A stretch of DNA of 64,000 bases from Luteimonas suaedae (GCF_008312895.1 NZ_VSSP01000002.1:186001-250000), one strand, 5' to 3'; shown: positions 26,504-35,157, counted from the stretch's first letter. The notes: generated by a model from the letters alone, not told the origin. Made by a program: numbers and translations.

Positions 26504-27292
26504 ATGCACACGCTCGTCGACAGCCATTGCCATTTCGACGCCGGCGAGTTCGATCACGATCGCGACGCCGTGCTCGACCGCGCCCGTGCGGCGGGCGTCA
26601 CCCGGCAAGTGGTGCCGGCCATCGACGCCGCCGGCTGGCCGAAGCTCCGCGGGATCTGCGCGGGAACGAGCGGACTGCATCCCGCCTATGGCCTACACCC
26701 GATGTTCCTGGACCGACATCGGCCCGGCCACCTCGGCGAACTGCGCGACTGGATCGAGCGCGAACGCCCGGTGGCGGTCGGCGAATGCGGACTGGACTAC
26801 TACGTCGACGGGCTGGACCGCGATGCGCAGCAGGATTACTTCGAAGGCCAGTTACGGCTGGCCCGGGACTTCGGGCTGCCGGTGATCGTGCACGCGCGAC
26901 GCGCGGTGGAGGCGGTGATCGCCGCGATCCGCGACGTCGGCGGGTTACGCGGCGTGGTGCACAGCTTCGCCGGCAGCCAGGAGCAGGCACGGCAACTGTG
27001 GAAGCTGGATTTCATGATCGGCCTCGGCGGCCCGCTGACCTACGAACGTGCGAAACGGCTGCGCCGGATCGTGGCCGCCATGCCGATCGAACACCTGCTG
27101 CTCGAGACCGACGCCCCGGACCAGCCGGACGCCGAGATCCGCGGCCAACGCAACGAGCCCGCGCGTTTGCGGCACGTCCTGGATACGGTGGCGGCGCTGC
27201 GCGGCGAGTCGCCGGATGCGATCGCCGCCGCGACCACTGCGAATGCGGAAAGGCTGTTCTGGCTGGAAGGCAAGAGTGAAAGGCAGGAGTGA
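26504..27292 (+). CDS. TatD family metal-dependent hydrolase
   Basis: TatD proteins are cytoplasmic metal-dependent nucleases or hydrolases. The 262-residue product has the metal ligands DSHCHFD (His8, His10), GECGLDYY, VHARRAV, VHSFAGS and ETDAPD, in the order of the family. The final residues KSERQE and the stop codon are read from the left arm of the inverted repeat 27291-27363, so the C-terminus has been formed by the repeat. Confidence 0.9.
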   Translation: MHTLVDSHCHFDAGEFDHDRDAVLDRARAAGVTRQVVPAIDAAGWPKLRGICAGTSGLHPAYGLHPMFLDRHRPGHLGELRDWIERERPVAVGECGLDYYVDGLDRDAQQDYFEGQLRLARDFGLPVIVHARRAVEAVIAAIRDVGGLRGVVHSFAGSQEQARQLWKLDFMIGLGGPLTYERAKRLRRIVAAMPIEHLLLETDAPDQPDAEIRGQRNEPARLRHVLDTVAALRGESPDAIAAATTANAERLFWLEGKSERQE

Positions 27293-27363
27293 GTGGAGAG
27301 GAGTGAGAAACGAGAGAGAGAGAGAGCGATCCACCTTCTCTCGTTTCTCACTCCTCTCCACTC
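27291..27363. repeat. inverted repeat holding stop codons of two converging genes
   Basis: GAGTGGAGAGGAGTGAGAAA with following CGAGAGA (27291-27317) is mirrored by TCTCTCG and the complementary arm up to 27363. The TatD stop (27290-27292) and the TcdA stop (27348-27350) fall in opposite arms. The long perfect stem could act as a two-way terminator. A related repeat is at 53985-54070. Confidence 0.85.
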
Positions 27364-28163
27364 GTTTCTCGCTTTTCGCTTCCACGCAGCAGCATCGCCA
27401 ATGCCTTGCCCGCGGCGGCGAAGGCGAACGCGCCGGTGACGTGGGTCGCGGCGCCCAGGCCTGCCCCGCAGTCGAGCTTGAGCGCCGCGTCGGCGCCCAG
27501 CTTCGGCCGCAGGCCGCAGACGCTGCCGTCGGCCTGCGGATAGCGCACGTTCTCCAGCGAATACACCGCCGGCACGCCGAAGTAGCGCTTCGGCCCCTTG
27601 GGAAAGTTGAACTCGCCGCGCAGCTTCTTGCGCACCAGCGCCAGCATCGCGTCGTGCTCGGTACGCGAGAGATCGCGCACGCGCACCAGGGTCGGGTCGA
27701 TCCGGCCGCCGGCCGAGCCGACGGTGATCACCGGCTGCTTGCGACGACGGCACCAGGCGATGGCTTCGACCTTGCTGCGGAAGCTGTCGCAGGCGTCGAG
27801 CACCAGGTCGTAGCCGCGGTCGAGCAGTGCATCCAGATTGGACGGCGTCAGGAACGCCGCCACCGGCTCGACCGCGATGTGCGGATTGATCGCCAGACAG
27901 CGCTCGGCCATCGTCTCGGCCTTGCCGCGCCCGTAATGTCCCTGAAGCGCCGGCAGCTGGCGGTTGGTGTTGGACAAGCACAGGTCGTCGGCATCGATCA
28001 GCGTCAGCCGTCCGACGCCGCTGCGCGCCAGCGATTCCACCGCCCACGAGCCGACCCCGCCCAGCCCGACCACCGCGACGCGGGCCCGCGCCAGGCGCGC
28101 CAGCGCGCCGCTGCCGTAGAGCCGGTCGATGCCGGAGAACCGATCGGTCCAATGCGTATCCAT
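27348..28163 (-). CDS. tcdA: tRNA threonylcarbamoyladenosine dehydratase TcdA (CsdL)
   Basis: TcdA cyclises the N6-threonylcarbamoyladenosine of tRNA position 37 to the hydantoin form, using ATP; it is an E1-like ThiF-fold enzyme. The 271-residue product has the nucleotide loop VVGLGGVGSWAVE (Gly33-Gly38), DADDLCLSNTNRQL and LDACDSFRSKVEAI. The ATG at 28163 is chosen because the family N-terminus WTDRFSGIDRLYG follows. The C-terminal tail SEKRETSGEE is encoded by the arm of an inverted repeat. Confidence 0.92.
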   Translation of the reverse strand: MDTHWTDRFSGIDRLYGSGALARLARARVAVVGLGGVGSWAVESLARSGVGRLTLIDADDLCLSNTNRQLPALQGHYGRGKAETMAERCLAINPHIAVEPVAAFLTPSNLDALLDRGYDLVLDACDSFRSKVEAIAWCRRRKQPVITVGSAGGRIDPTLVRVRDLSRTEHDAMLALVRKKLRGEFNFPKGPKRYFGVPAVYSLENVRYPQADGSVCGLRPKLGADAALKLDCGAGLGAATHVTGAFAFAAAGKALAMLLRGSEKRETSGEE

Positions 28164-28337
28164 GTGCACAGTGTAGGTCGACCGGCCCTGTTCCGGCCCC
28201 GGATGCGACGCTGCAACCGGGGCTGCCGTCTCCCGCCCGATCGACTCCGCGGCCGCAATGCGGTCGGCCCGGAAGCACGCCCGCAATGGCGTGCTATGTT
28301 TTGCCGCACGCCAGCACCCAGACGCACGGAGCCCGCC

Positions 28338-28790
28338 ATGTCGACTTCGCCCGATGACGGCAACACCGGCCGCAAGCCATCCGCCGCCGGCCGTTACCTG
28401 TTCCTGTTCCTGCTGGGGCTGGTGGCCGGGGTGGTCGCGACGGTGATGATCGTACGCGCGATCCAGGCCCGCGCCGACCGTTTTCCCGACAGCGTGATGC
28501 AGGTGCAGCAATGGCATCTGGGACAGCTGCGCAGCCGGGTCGAGGAAAACCGCTGTAGCGCCACCGACCTGCTGCCACACCTGCGCGCACTGCGCACGAT
28601 GAGCGACGACCTCGAGCCCGCATTCCCGAAGCTGCGGGACGACAAGCGCTTCGCCCAGCACGCCAGCCATCTGCGCGCGACGCTCGATGCCGCGCTGGCA
28701 TCGCCGCCGCTGCACTGCGCAGGCCTCGGCGCCACGGCCAAGGAGATCGGCGAGGCCTGCAGCGGCTGCCATCGCGATTTCCGCGGTTGA
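28338..28790 (+). CDS. membrane-anchored cytochrome c'-like protein
   Basis: The 150-residue product has one N-terminal membrane helix (about residues 20-43) and a helical domain ending in CSGCHRDFRG, a c-type haem motif four residues from... near the C-terminus, the position found in cytochrome c' and c556 proteins. The helix has no obvious cleavage site, so the domain is probably anchored and periplasmic. Two other cysteines (in ENRCSAT and LHCAG) are present. The ATG at 28338 follows ACGGAGCCC; an electron-transfer or gas-binding role is inferred from the family. Confidence 0.75.
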   Translation: MSTSPDDGNTGRKPSAAGRYLFLFLLGLVAGVVATVMIVRAIQARADRFPDSVMQVQQWHLGQLRSRVEENRCSATDLLPHLRALRTMSDDLEPAFPKLRDDKRFAQHASHLRATLDAALASPPLHCAGLGATAKEIGEACSGCHRDFRG

Positions 28791-28890
28791 GTTGAATGGC
28801 TTGCCCGCGGCGGGGTCGCGGACATGCGCCAGCCGATGAACGATGGCTGCACGCACGGGCCGCCACCGGCATCGCTGCGCGGCAATTCTC

Positions 28891-28914
28891 GGCGCGTTCA
28901 CGATCGCGCTCCTA
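28891..28914 (-). repeat. single REP, GTAGGAGCGCG family
   Basis: Read on the minus strand it begins GTAGGAGCGCGATCGTGAAC and then GCGC, a short hairpin with the GTAG start of the 142-bp doublets. It is a lone copy between the cytochrome gene and the glycine-zipper lipoprotein. Confidence 0.55.
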
Positions 28915-28991
28915 CGCTCGACGACGTGGAGTTCACGGTGCCGGATGGCACCCGGCTCCCTGTCCCGACATTCCCATTCCGGAGAGATGCG

Positions 28992-29468
28992 ATGAAGACC
29001 CGTCTGATCGGCACAACCATGCTCGCAGCAGCCGCGTTGGCCCTTGCCGGTTGCGCCTCCTCCCCCGGTTACGGCCCGGGTTACGGCAGCACGTCCTCGC
29101 CGGGCTACGGCACGCCATCGTCGTGCTACGACTGTGGCACCGTGACCCGCATCGAGCGTACCTCGGACGGCAAGCCCAATGTCGCCGGCCCGCTCCTGGG
29201 TGGCATCGTCGGCGCGGTGGCCGGCAAGGAACTCGCACGCCGCAACACCGACAGCGAAGGCCGCCGCAACGTCGCCACCGCCGGCGGCGCCGTGGCCGGC
29301 GCCGTGGCCGGCAACGCGATCCAGAACCGCGCCGAGGGCAGCGGCGTCTACAACGTGCACGTGCGCATGGAAGATGGCCGCACCGTGGTGCTGTCCCAGG
29401 CGGACCTGGGCGGTATCCGCGAAGGCTCCTACGTCCGGGTGCAGGACGGTCGCGCCTGGGCCCGCTGA
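28992..29468 (+). CDS. glycine-zipper 2TM lipoprotein (SlyB/Pcp-like)
   Basis: The 158-residue product has a lipoprotein signal (LALAGC, Cys21), a Gly/Tyr/Ser-rich linker with GYGPGYG repeats, the CYDCGTVTRIERT segment, and a glycine zipper (about residues 68-110) with GPLLGGIVGAVAGKEL and AGGAVAGAVAGNAIQ, as in SlyB and related outer-membrane lipoproteins. The C-terminal part RMEDGRTVVLSQADLGGIREG is the family beta domain. GGAGAGA precedes the ATG at 28992. A strong terminator follows. Confidence 0.85.
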   Translation: MKTRLIGTTMLAAAALALAGCASSPGYGPGYGSTSSPGYGTPSSCYDCGTVTRIERTSDGKPNVAGPLLGGIVGAVAGKELARRNTDSEGRRNVATAGGAVAGAVAGNAIQNRAEGSGVYNVHVRMEDGRTVVLSQADLGGIREGSYVRVQDGRAWAR

Positions 29469-29481
29469 ACCGGGCCACACG

Positions 29482-29511
29482 AAAAAACCCGGCCTCGCGG
29501 CCGGGTTTTTT
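29482..29511. terminator. bidirectional rho-independent terminator
   Basis: AAAAAACCCGGCC-TCGC-GGCCGGGTTTTTT is a perfect stem with A and T tracts on both sides. It lies between the converging glycine-zipper lipoprotein and cold-shock genes and can end both. Confidence 0.95.
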
Positions 29512-29539
29512 CATGCCTCGCTGATGCCGCCGGAACCGC

Positions 29540-29749
29540 TCAGGCGGCTTCCACCTCGTCGGCCTGCAGGCCCTTCTGCCCCTGCACGACCACGAAGCTG
29601 ACCTTCTGGCCTTCCTTCAGGCTCTTGAAGCCCTGCATCTGGATCGCGCGGAAATGCACGAAGACATCCTCGCCGCTTTCGCGGCTGATGAAGCCGAATC
29701 CCTTGGCGTCGTTGAACCACTTCACGGTACCGATCTCGCGTGTTGCCAT
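29540..29749 (-). CDS. cold-shock domain protein (CspA family)
   Basis: This RNA chaperone binds single-stranded RNA through a five-strand OB fold. The 69-residue product has the RNA-binding motifs [12 protein letters not shown] (residues 10-21) and [10 protein letters not shown], then [20 protein letters not shown]. An ATG two codons upstream (29755) is an alternative. The 260-base upstream region up to the divergent DUF456 gene is long enough for the extended 5' leader typical of csp genes, but I cannot assign a specific promoter. Confidence 0.95.
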   Translation of the reverse strand: MATREIGTVKWFNDAKGFGFISRESGEDVFVHFRAIQMQGFKSLKEGQKVSFVVVQGQKGLQADEVEAA

Positions 29750-30012
29750 GTGCATCACTCCCTGGAACTGCTGACTGGTCTGTTTGGATCGACTGACACC
29801 GTTTCCGGCGGCTGGTTGCAAGGAGGAAGCGGGAACTTCGTGTAGCGGATCGGTAAGCTGCAAAGCGCGGATCGACTGCACCAGGCCACGTTTCAGGTGA
29901 CCTTGACAAACACAGCGCGAGCAAATTACCCCGGCATTTGCCAAAATGCAATCGCGTGCCCCGGGGCCCTGTCGGACGCATTCGCGGCCACCCGCAGACG
30001 CATGGAGAGCCC

Positions 30013-30507
30013 ATGGAAACGCAGTCGATCTGGTACGCGATCGCCCTGATCCTGGTGTTGGTCGGCATTCTAGGCACGGTGCTGCCGGCGCTGCCCGGCC
30101 TGCCGCTGGTGTTCGTCGGCATGCTGGTGGCGGCATGGGCCGGCGGCTTTGAGCAGATCGGCGTGATGACGCTGGTGATGCTCGGCGTCCTGACCGTGCT
30201 GTCGCTGCTGGTGGACTTCTGGGCCGCGGCGATGGGCGCCAAGCGCGTGGGTGCCAGCCGCAAGGCGCTGATCGGCGCGGTGATCGGCACCTTCGCCGGA
30301 TTGTTCTTCGGCATCGTCGGCGTGTTCGTCGGACCGTTCGTGGGCGCGGTGGCCGGCGAACTGCTGCACGGACGCCGGCTCGGTGGCGTCGGCCACGCCG
30401 CACGGGTCGGCGTTGGCACCTGGATCGGTATCGTGGCGGCCGTGGCACTGAAACTGATGCTGGCCTTTGCGATGATCGGTATCTTCGCGCTGGCCTGGCT
30501 CAACTGA
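30013..30507 (+). CDS. DUF456 family membrane protein
   Basis: The 164-residue product has about five helices: residues 7-25, 28-45, 50-72, 85-110 and 135-160, with [16 protein letters not shown] and [16 protein letters not shown] typical of the DUF456 family. Function is unknown; small glycine-rich membrane proteins of this kind are probably envelope components. The ATG at 30013 follows ATGGAGAGCCC. The pldA gene starts ten bases after its stop, so the two are co-transcribed. Confidence 0.85.
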   Translation: METQSIWYAIALILVLVGILGTVLPALPGLPLVFVGMLVAAWAGGFEQIGVMTLVMLGVLTVLSLLVDFWAAAMGAKRVGASRKALIGAVIGTFAGLFFGIVGVFVGPFVGAVAGELLHGRRLGGVGHAARVGVGTWIGIVAAVALKLMLAFAMIGIFALAWLN

Positions 30508-30517
30508 GGAATCCACC

Positions 30518-31672
30518 ATGACCCGCAACGTCAACCGCCTGGCCACAGCGATCGCGTTCGCCCTGCTCGCACCTTGCGCACAGGCCGCCGAGGACCGTCG
30601 GGCCGCGCTGGATGCCTGTGCCGCGATCAGCACCGATGCCACCAGGCTCGCCTGCTACGACGAGGCGATGGGTCGAAGCGCCCTTGGTCCCGCCAAGGCC
30701 GACGCCGCCGCGGCCAGTGCTCGTCTGGCGCGAGAGGCCGAAACCGAGGCCGACACCGCGGGCGCGGGCGCAGGCGAACGCGCACGCCGCAGGATCGACG
30801 GGATGTTCGTGCATGACCCCAACGACCCGCTGGAGGCCGCCATCGCCAACGTCGGCAAAGGCTCACTGCTCGACACCCGCTGGGAGCTGGCCCGCGATTC
30901 CAAGCTCGGGCTGTTCAACTTCCGTGCCTACAAGCCGGTCTATCTACTGCCCGCGTTCTGGACCAGCAAGACCAATCCGCTGCCGTCATCGCCCAATCCG
31001 CGCAATGTCGTCACCGAACCGGAATCGCTCGACAGCATGGAGGCCAAGTTCCAGCTCAGCTTCAAGACCAAAGCGCTGGAGAACCTGTTCGGCGACAACG
31101 GCGACCTGTGGATGGGCTACACCCAGGCCTCGCACTGGCAGGTCTACAACAGTGAGGAGTCGCGGCCATTCCGCGAGACCAACTACGAGCCCGAAGTGCT
31201 GCTGGTGTTCCGCAACGGCTACAGCCTGCCCGGCGGGTGGAAGGGGCGGATGGCCGCGGTCGGCATCAACCACCAGTCCAACGGCCGTGGAGATCCGCTG
31301 TCGCGCAGCTGGAACCGGGTGATGTTCAACGTCGGCCTCGACCGCGAGAACTGGGCGCTGATGCTGCGCCCGTGGGTGCGCATCTCCGACGGCAGCGACG
31401 ATGACAACCCGGACATGGAAGACTACATGGGCCGCGGCGACCTGACCCTGGTGCATGTGCGCGGCGGCCATCAGTTCTCGCTGATGGCGCGGCATTCACT
31501 GCGCGGCGGTGACCGCTCGCACGGCGCGTTGCAGTTCGACTGGGGCTTCCCGATCCACCGCGCCTTCCGCGGCCACCTGCAGGTCTTCGACGGCTACGGC
31601 GAGAGCATGATCGACTACAACCACCGCGCGACCTACATCGGCCTGGGCATCTCGCTGCAGGAGTGGTTCTAG
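30518..31672 (+). CDS. pldA: outer-membrane phospholipase A (OMPLA)
   Basis: PldA hydrolyses phospholipids that reach the outer leaflet of the outer membrane. The 384-residue product has a signal peptide (cleavage near AQAAED), a 65-residue periplasmic extension with a Cys pair and Ala/Glu-rich stretch, then a 12-strand barrel. The catalytic His and Ser lie in GINHQSNGRGDPLSRSWNRV, with the Asn in the same hairpin; the last residues LQEWF fit a barrel end. The extension makes it longer than the enterobacterial enzyme. Confidence 0.92.
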   Translation: MTRNVNRLATAIAFALLAPCAQAAEDRRAALDACAAISTDATRLACYDEAMGRSALGPAKADAAAASARLAREAETEADTAGAGAGERARRRIDGMFVHDPNDPLEAAIANVGKGSLLDTRWELARDSKLGLFNFRAYKPVYLLPAFWTSKTNPLPSSPNPRNVVTEPESLDSMEAKFQLSFKTKALENLFGDNGDLWMGYTQASHWQVYNSEESRPFRETNYEPEVLLVFRNGYSLPGGWKGRMAAVGINHQSNGRGDPLSRSWNRVMFNVGLDRENWALMLRPWVRISDGSDDDNPDMEDYMGRGDLTLVHVRGGHQFSLMARHSLRGGDRSHGALQFDWGFPIHRAFRGHLQVFDGYGESMIDYNHRATYIGLGISLQEWF

Positions 31673-31797
31673 CAGGTGTCCCCGGACCAAGACGGGGCTG
31701 TAGAGGTGAACCCCTCAAAGCGGCCAATCACCGCCTGAAGGCGGCAGACGCACTTTTCCTTTGACAGCCTCCCGCAGAGCCGGGGGCTTCCGGGAAA

Positions 31798-33306
31798 TCA
31801 ATACCCGGTTTCGCGCAGCGAGAGGCGCACCTGCTCGTGCGTGGCCTGGATCTCCTGCGGCGGCTCGCGATCGAGCAGGCTGACCACGATGATCGCGACC
31901 GTGGCGGCGATGAAGCCCGGCACCATCTCGTACAGCTCCATGTCGAAACGGCCGATCGCGATCTGCTTCCACGCGATCACCGTCACGGCGCCGACAACCA
32001 TGCCCGCCAGCGCGCCGTTGCGGGTCATCCGCTGCCAGAACAGCGCCAGCAGCACGACCGGGCCGAAGGCGGCGCCGAAACCGGCCCAGGCGTACGAGAC
32101 CAGCCCGAGCACGCGGCTGTCCGGATCGCGCGCCAGCCACAGCGCCACCAGCGCGGTCAGCAGCACGCCGGCGCGACCGGCCCAGACCAGTTCGCGCTGG
32201 CTGGCCTGCTTGCGCAGGAAACCACGGTAGAAGTCCTCCGAAAGCACGCTCGAGCACACCAGCAGCTGGCTCGACAGCGTGCTCATCACCGCCGCCAGGA
32301 TCGCCGACAGGATAATGCCCGCGACCCACGGGTTGAACAGCTGCTCCACCAGGCTGATGAACACGCGCTCGGCGTTGGCCTGTACCGGGCCGGCGACGTC
32401 CGGGTTGGTGGCGTAGTAGGCAATGCCCAGGAAACCCACGGTGAGCGAGCCGGCCAGCGACAAGGTCATCCAGCCCATGCCGATGCGGCGTGCCACCGGG
32501 ATCGTGGCCACGCTATGGGCGGCCATGAAGCGCGCCAGGATGTGCGGCTGCCCGAAATAGCCCAGCCCCCAGGCGATCAGCGAGATGATGCCGATCCACC
32601 CGAGGTCGCCGCGGAACCAGTCGAGGCGGGACGGGTCCAGCTCCCGGATCACGTCGACGCTGGCCTCGAATCCGCCGACGTGCATCAGCACGATCACCGG
32701 CGTCAGCAACAGCGCGAAGAACATCAGGGTGCCCTGTGCGGTATCCGTCCAGCTGACGGCAAGGAACCCACCAACCAGGGTGTACAGGATCGTCACCGCG
32801 GCCCCCCACCAGATCGCCTGCGCGTAGGGCAACGCGAACACGCTCTCGAACAGTCGCGCGCCGGCGACCACGCCGGAGGCGCAGTAGACGGCGAAGAACA
32901 CCAGGATCACCAGCGCCGAGAACACGCGCAGCACGCGGCTGTTGTCGCGGAAGCGGCTGGTGAAGAAGTCCGGCAGGGTCAGCGCGTTGTCGGTGCGCTC
33001 GGTGTAGACGCGCAGCGGGCCGGCCACGTATTTCCAGTTCAACCAGGCGCCCACGACCAGTCCGATCGCGATCCACGCCTCCGACACGCCCCCCAGGTAC
33101 ATCGCGCCCGGCAGGCCCATCAACAGCCAGCCGCTCATGTCGGAAGCCCCGGCGGACAGTGCGGTCACTCCGGGGCCGAGCCTACGCCCGCCGAGAATGT
33201 AGTCGTCGAAGTTCTTGGTCGAGCGCCAGGCGACGAAGCCGATCAGCACCATTGCGGCGAGATAGACCGAGAACATGACGATGAGCGGCGTGCTGGCAAC
33301 CATCAT
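31798..33306 (-). CDS. putP: sodium/proline symporter PutP
   Basis: PutP imports proline with sodium through the LeuT-like fold of the SSS family. The 502-residue product has 13 predicted helices; MSGWLLMGLPGAMYLGG and GLGYFGQPHILARFMAAHS are strongly conserved in PutP, as is TLSSQLLVCSSVLSEDFYRG. It is a lone gene; no putA is in the window. Start at 33306 (two ATG codons in a row). Confidence 0.93.
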   Translation of the reverse strand: MMVASTPLIVMFSVYLAAMVLIGFVAWRSTKNFDDYILGGRRLGPGVTALSAGASDMSGWLLMGLPGAMYLGGVSEAWIAIGLVVGAWLNWKYVAGPLRVYTERTDNALTLPDFFTSRFRDNSRVLRVFSALVILVFFAVYCASGVVAGARLFESVFALPYAQAIWWGAAVTILYTLVGGFLAVSWTDTAQGTLMFFALLLTPVIVLMHVGGFEASVDVIRELDPSRLDWFRGDLGWIGIISLIAWGLGYFGQPHILARFMAAHSVATIPVARRIGMGWMTLSLAGSLTVGFLGIAYYATNPDVAGPVQANAERVFISLVEQLFNPWVAGIILSAILAAVMSTLSSQLLVCSSVLSEDFYRGFLRKQASQRELVWAGRAGVLLTALVALWLARDPDSRVLGLVSYAWAGFGAAFGPVVLLALFWQRMTRNGALAGMVVGAVTVIAWKQIAIGRFDMELYEMVPGFIAATVAIIVVSLLDREPPQEIQATHEQVRLSLRETGY

Positions 33307-33399
33307 AGGCAGACATCCCCCGAAGATGACGAGACGCGGCCACGGGCGGCGGCGCCAAACGTCCAGCCTAACGCACCTGCCGCCGCACTTCAGCCCCGG

Positions 33400-33446
33400 T
33401 TACCCACAGCGGCTGTGGACAAGCCCACGGGCCAAGCTGTGGACAA
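33400..33446. promoter_or_regulatory. cluster of three DnaA-box-like nonamers
   Basis: TTACCCACA (33400-33408) faces TGTGGACAA (33414-33422), and a second TGTGGACAA follows at 33438-33446. TGTGGACAA is the complement of TTGTCCACA, one base from the classic TTATCCACA. Direct spacing of the two copies is 24 bases. This could bind DnaA, but a chance or repeat-borne origin is possible. Confidence 0.45.
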
Positions 33447-33535
33447 GTGCCGACGAGGCCGGCGCGGCGCGGGTTGCGCCTGTCATGGCGAAGTCATGAC
33501 CACGTGCCCAACGGCTGTCCTGCCGGCGGCCGCCC

Positions 33536-34060
33536 GGGCCATCGGGTGAGGTGGCCCCGCCCGATGGTCGAAGTTCGCAATGGCCGACGGCAACAGCCGC
33601 GCCTGGCCCTGCTTTCCTGTCAAACCGCAACACCGTTCGGAGCGGGCCGCGGGATTCGCGCCAACCAAGCGAGTATCGGGGAGCGACTTGGCGTGGATCC
33701 CGCGGCCCACCTCCATGACTGGCTTTTCGCTTTGCGACGCGCGCACGAAGGCTGAAGTCCAGCCAGCTGGCGGGCCATCGGGCGGGGTGGCCCCGCAAGT
33801 CGCTCCCCGATACTCGCTTGGTTGCGGCGCCACCCCGCCCGATGGTCGAAGTTCACCGCTACCGGTCGCAACGGCAACAGCAACAGCATTGGCGGACCAC
33901 CGCGCCCTGCTTTTCCACCAGTTCGCGGCGAGGTGGGGAGCGGGCCGCGGGATTCGTGCCAACCAAGCGAGTATCGGGGAGCGACTTGGCGCGGATCCCG
34001 CGGCCCGCCCCCGTAACCGGAGTCTTCGCTTTCGGCACGGCACGAAGGCTGAATCCAGCC
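33536..34060. repeat. two-unit tandem repeat with an inverted 29-base island
   Basis: Each unit starts near GGGCCATCGGG (33536 and 33772), includes CCCGATGGTCGAAGTTC, and contains a 65-base core bounded by GGGCCGCGGGAT and ATCCCGCGGCCC (33644-33708 and 33942-34006). The cores share CAACCAAGCGAGTATCGGGG followed by AGCGACTTG. The exact reverse complement of those 29 bases appears a third time at 33796-33824 inside unit 2 only. Similarity continues after the core to GAAGGCTGAA and TCCAGCC. Confidence 0.85.
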
Positions 34061-34102
34061 GGCGGTGGACCATCGAGCGCGGTGACGGCCCGACGATTCG
34101 GC

Positions 34103-35002
34103 TCAGGCGTCGTCGGGCCAGCGGACCGCGGGCGCGGCGGGGGCGGCACGCGGCAGCGGCACGGCGGCGACCGCGGCCCAGACCTTGAGCGCATCGACCG
34201 TGGCCGCCACGTCGTGCACGCGCACGATGCCGGCACCATGCTGCGCGGCGATCAGGTGCGCGGCGACCGAACCGTGGACGCGCTCGGCCGCGATCTCGCG
34301 CCCGACGAGCTGGCCGATGGTGCGCTTGCGCGACAACCCGGCCATGACCGGCACGCCGAGCTCTGTGAAACGCCGCAGCTGCGCGAGCAGCATGAGGTTG
34401 TGCTCGCGCGTCTTGCCGAATCCGAACCCGGGATCGACGACGAGGCGCCGCTTCTCCACCCCTGCCATCTCGGCGGCGAAGATGCGCTCGGCGAGGAAGC
34501 GGTGCACCTCGCCGACGACGTCGTCGTACTGCGGCGCCTCCTGCATCGAGCGCGGCTCGCCGAGCATGTGCATCAGCACCACCGGCACGCCGAGCGCGGC
34601 AGCAGCATCGAGTGCGCCCTCGCGGCGCAGTGCATAGACGTCGTTGATCATGCCGGCGCCGGCATCGACCGCAGCGCGCATCACCTCCGGCTTGGAGGTA
34701 TCGATGCTGATCGGCAGCGACACCTCCTTCGCCAATCGTTCGATCAACGGGATCGTGCGTCGCAACTCCTCCTCCAGCGGCACCGCCTCGGCGCCGGGTC
34801 GGGTGGACTCGCCGCCGACGTCGAGGATGTCCGCGCCCTGTTCCGCGAGTGAGAGGCCCTGCGCGATCGCGGCCGGCAGGTCGAAGTGCGCACCGCCGTC
34901 CGAGAACGAATCCGGCGTCACGTTGACGATGCCCATCACCCGCGGGCGGTCGAGCCGGAGGGTGCGGCCGGCACAGTCGAGTTGCGGAACGGTATCGAAC
35001 AT
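34103..35002 (-). CDS. folP: dihydropteroate synthase
   Basis: FolP condenses p-aminobenzoate with dihydropterin pyrophosphate in folate synthesis. The 299-residue TIM-barrel product has VMGIVNVTPDSFSDGG (residues 22-37), GADILDVGGESTRPGA, VVDPGFGFGKTREHN and GLSRKR, all pterin or substrate contacts. Its ATG overlaps the stop of a 51-codon upstream gene as ATGA. The C-terminal 20 residues are Ala/Pro-rich and family-atypical. The usual partner glmM is not in the window on this side. Confidence 0.96.
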   Translation of the reverse strand: MFDTVPQLDCAGRTLRLDRPRVMGIVNVTPDSFSDGGAHFDLPAAIAQGLSLAEQGADILDVGGESTRPGAEAVPLEEELRRTIPLIERLAKEVSLPISIDTSKPEVMRAAVDAGAGMINDVYALRREGALDAAAALGVPVVLMHMLGEPRSMQEAPQYDDVVGEVHRFLAERIFAAEMAGVEKRRLVVDPGFGFGKTREHNLMLLAQLRRFTELGVPVMAGLSRKRTIGQLVGREIAAERVHGSVAAHLIAAQHGAGIVRVHDVAATVDALKVWAAVAAVPLPRAAPAAPAVRWPDDA

Positions 35003-35157
35003 CAGTCCTTGTTCCTGTCGTTGCGGTAGATCCGGATGGCGATGCCGACGGCGGTATCGTCGATCGCGGCGCCGACCACGGCACCCGCGCCGATCCCGGC
35101 CGCGAGCCCGAGCGGCATCCACGTCGGATCGTCCTTCGGGTTCCGGGCCGCGGCCAT
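35002..35157 (-). CDS. small glycine-zipper membrane protein coupled to folP
   Basis: The 51-residue product has one glycine-rich helix (about residues 15-43: LGLAAGIGAGAVVGAAI and later VGIAIRIY) preceded by NPKDDPTWMPLG. Its stop overlaps the folP ATG (ATGA), showing that it is read in the same mRNA and that its translation feeds folP. I associate the PTWMPLG...GxGxxG pattern with small glycine-zipper proteins of unknown function. It starts 18 bases after the ftsH-side terminator, so the promoter must lie within or overlap that terminator region. Confidence 0.75.
   Translation of the reverse strand: MAAARNPKDDPTWMPLGLAAGIGAGAVVGAAIDDTAVGIAIRIYRNDRNKD

Larger units (their letters stand above)
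33307..34102. other. gene-free tract with DnaA-box-like sites and nested repeats
   Basis: No credible gene is present in these 796 bases. From the left it holds the putP 5' region, a cluster of three DnaA-box-like nonamers (33400-33446), and then a two-unit repeat (33536-34060). Open frames such as 33580-34188 translate the repeats into Arg/Pro-rich sequence and have no recognised domain or ribosome-binding site. Confidence 0.7.

Noticed and set aside
33400..33446. Replication origin
   Set aside because: Too few boxes, no AT-rich unwinding region, and no dnaA, dnaN or gidA nearby.
33536..34060. CRISPR array
   Set aside because: Only two direct copies and one inverted copy of the core exist, with unequal spacers; no cas genes are in the window.
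33580..34188. Open frame of 202 codons over the nested repeat
   Set aside because: Its sequence is only the repeats in translation, changes character between units, and has no ribosome-binding site.
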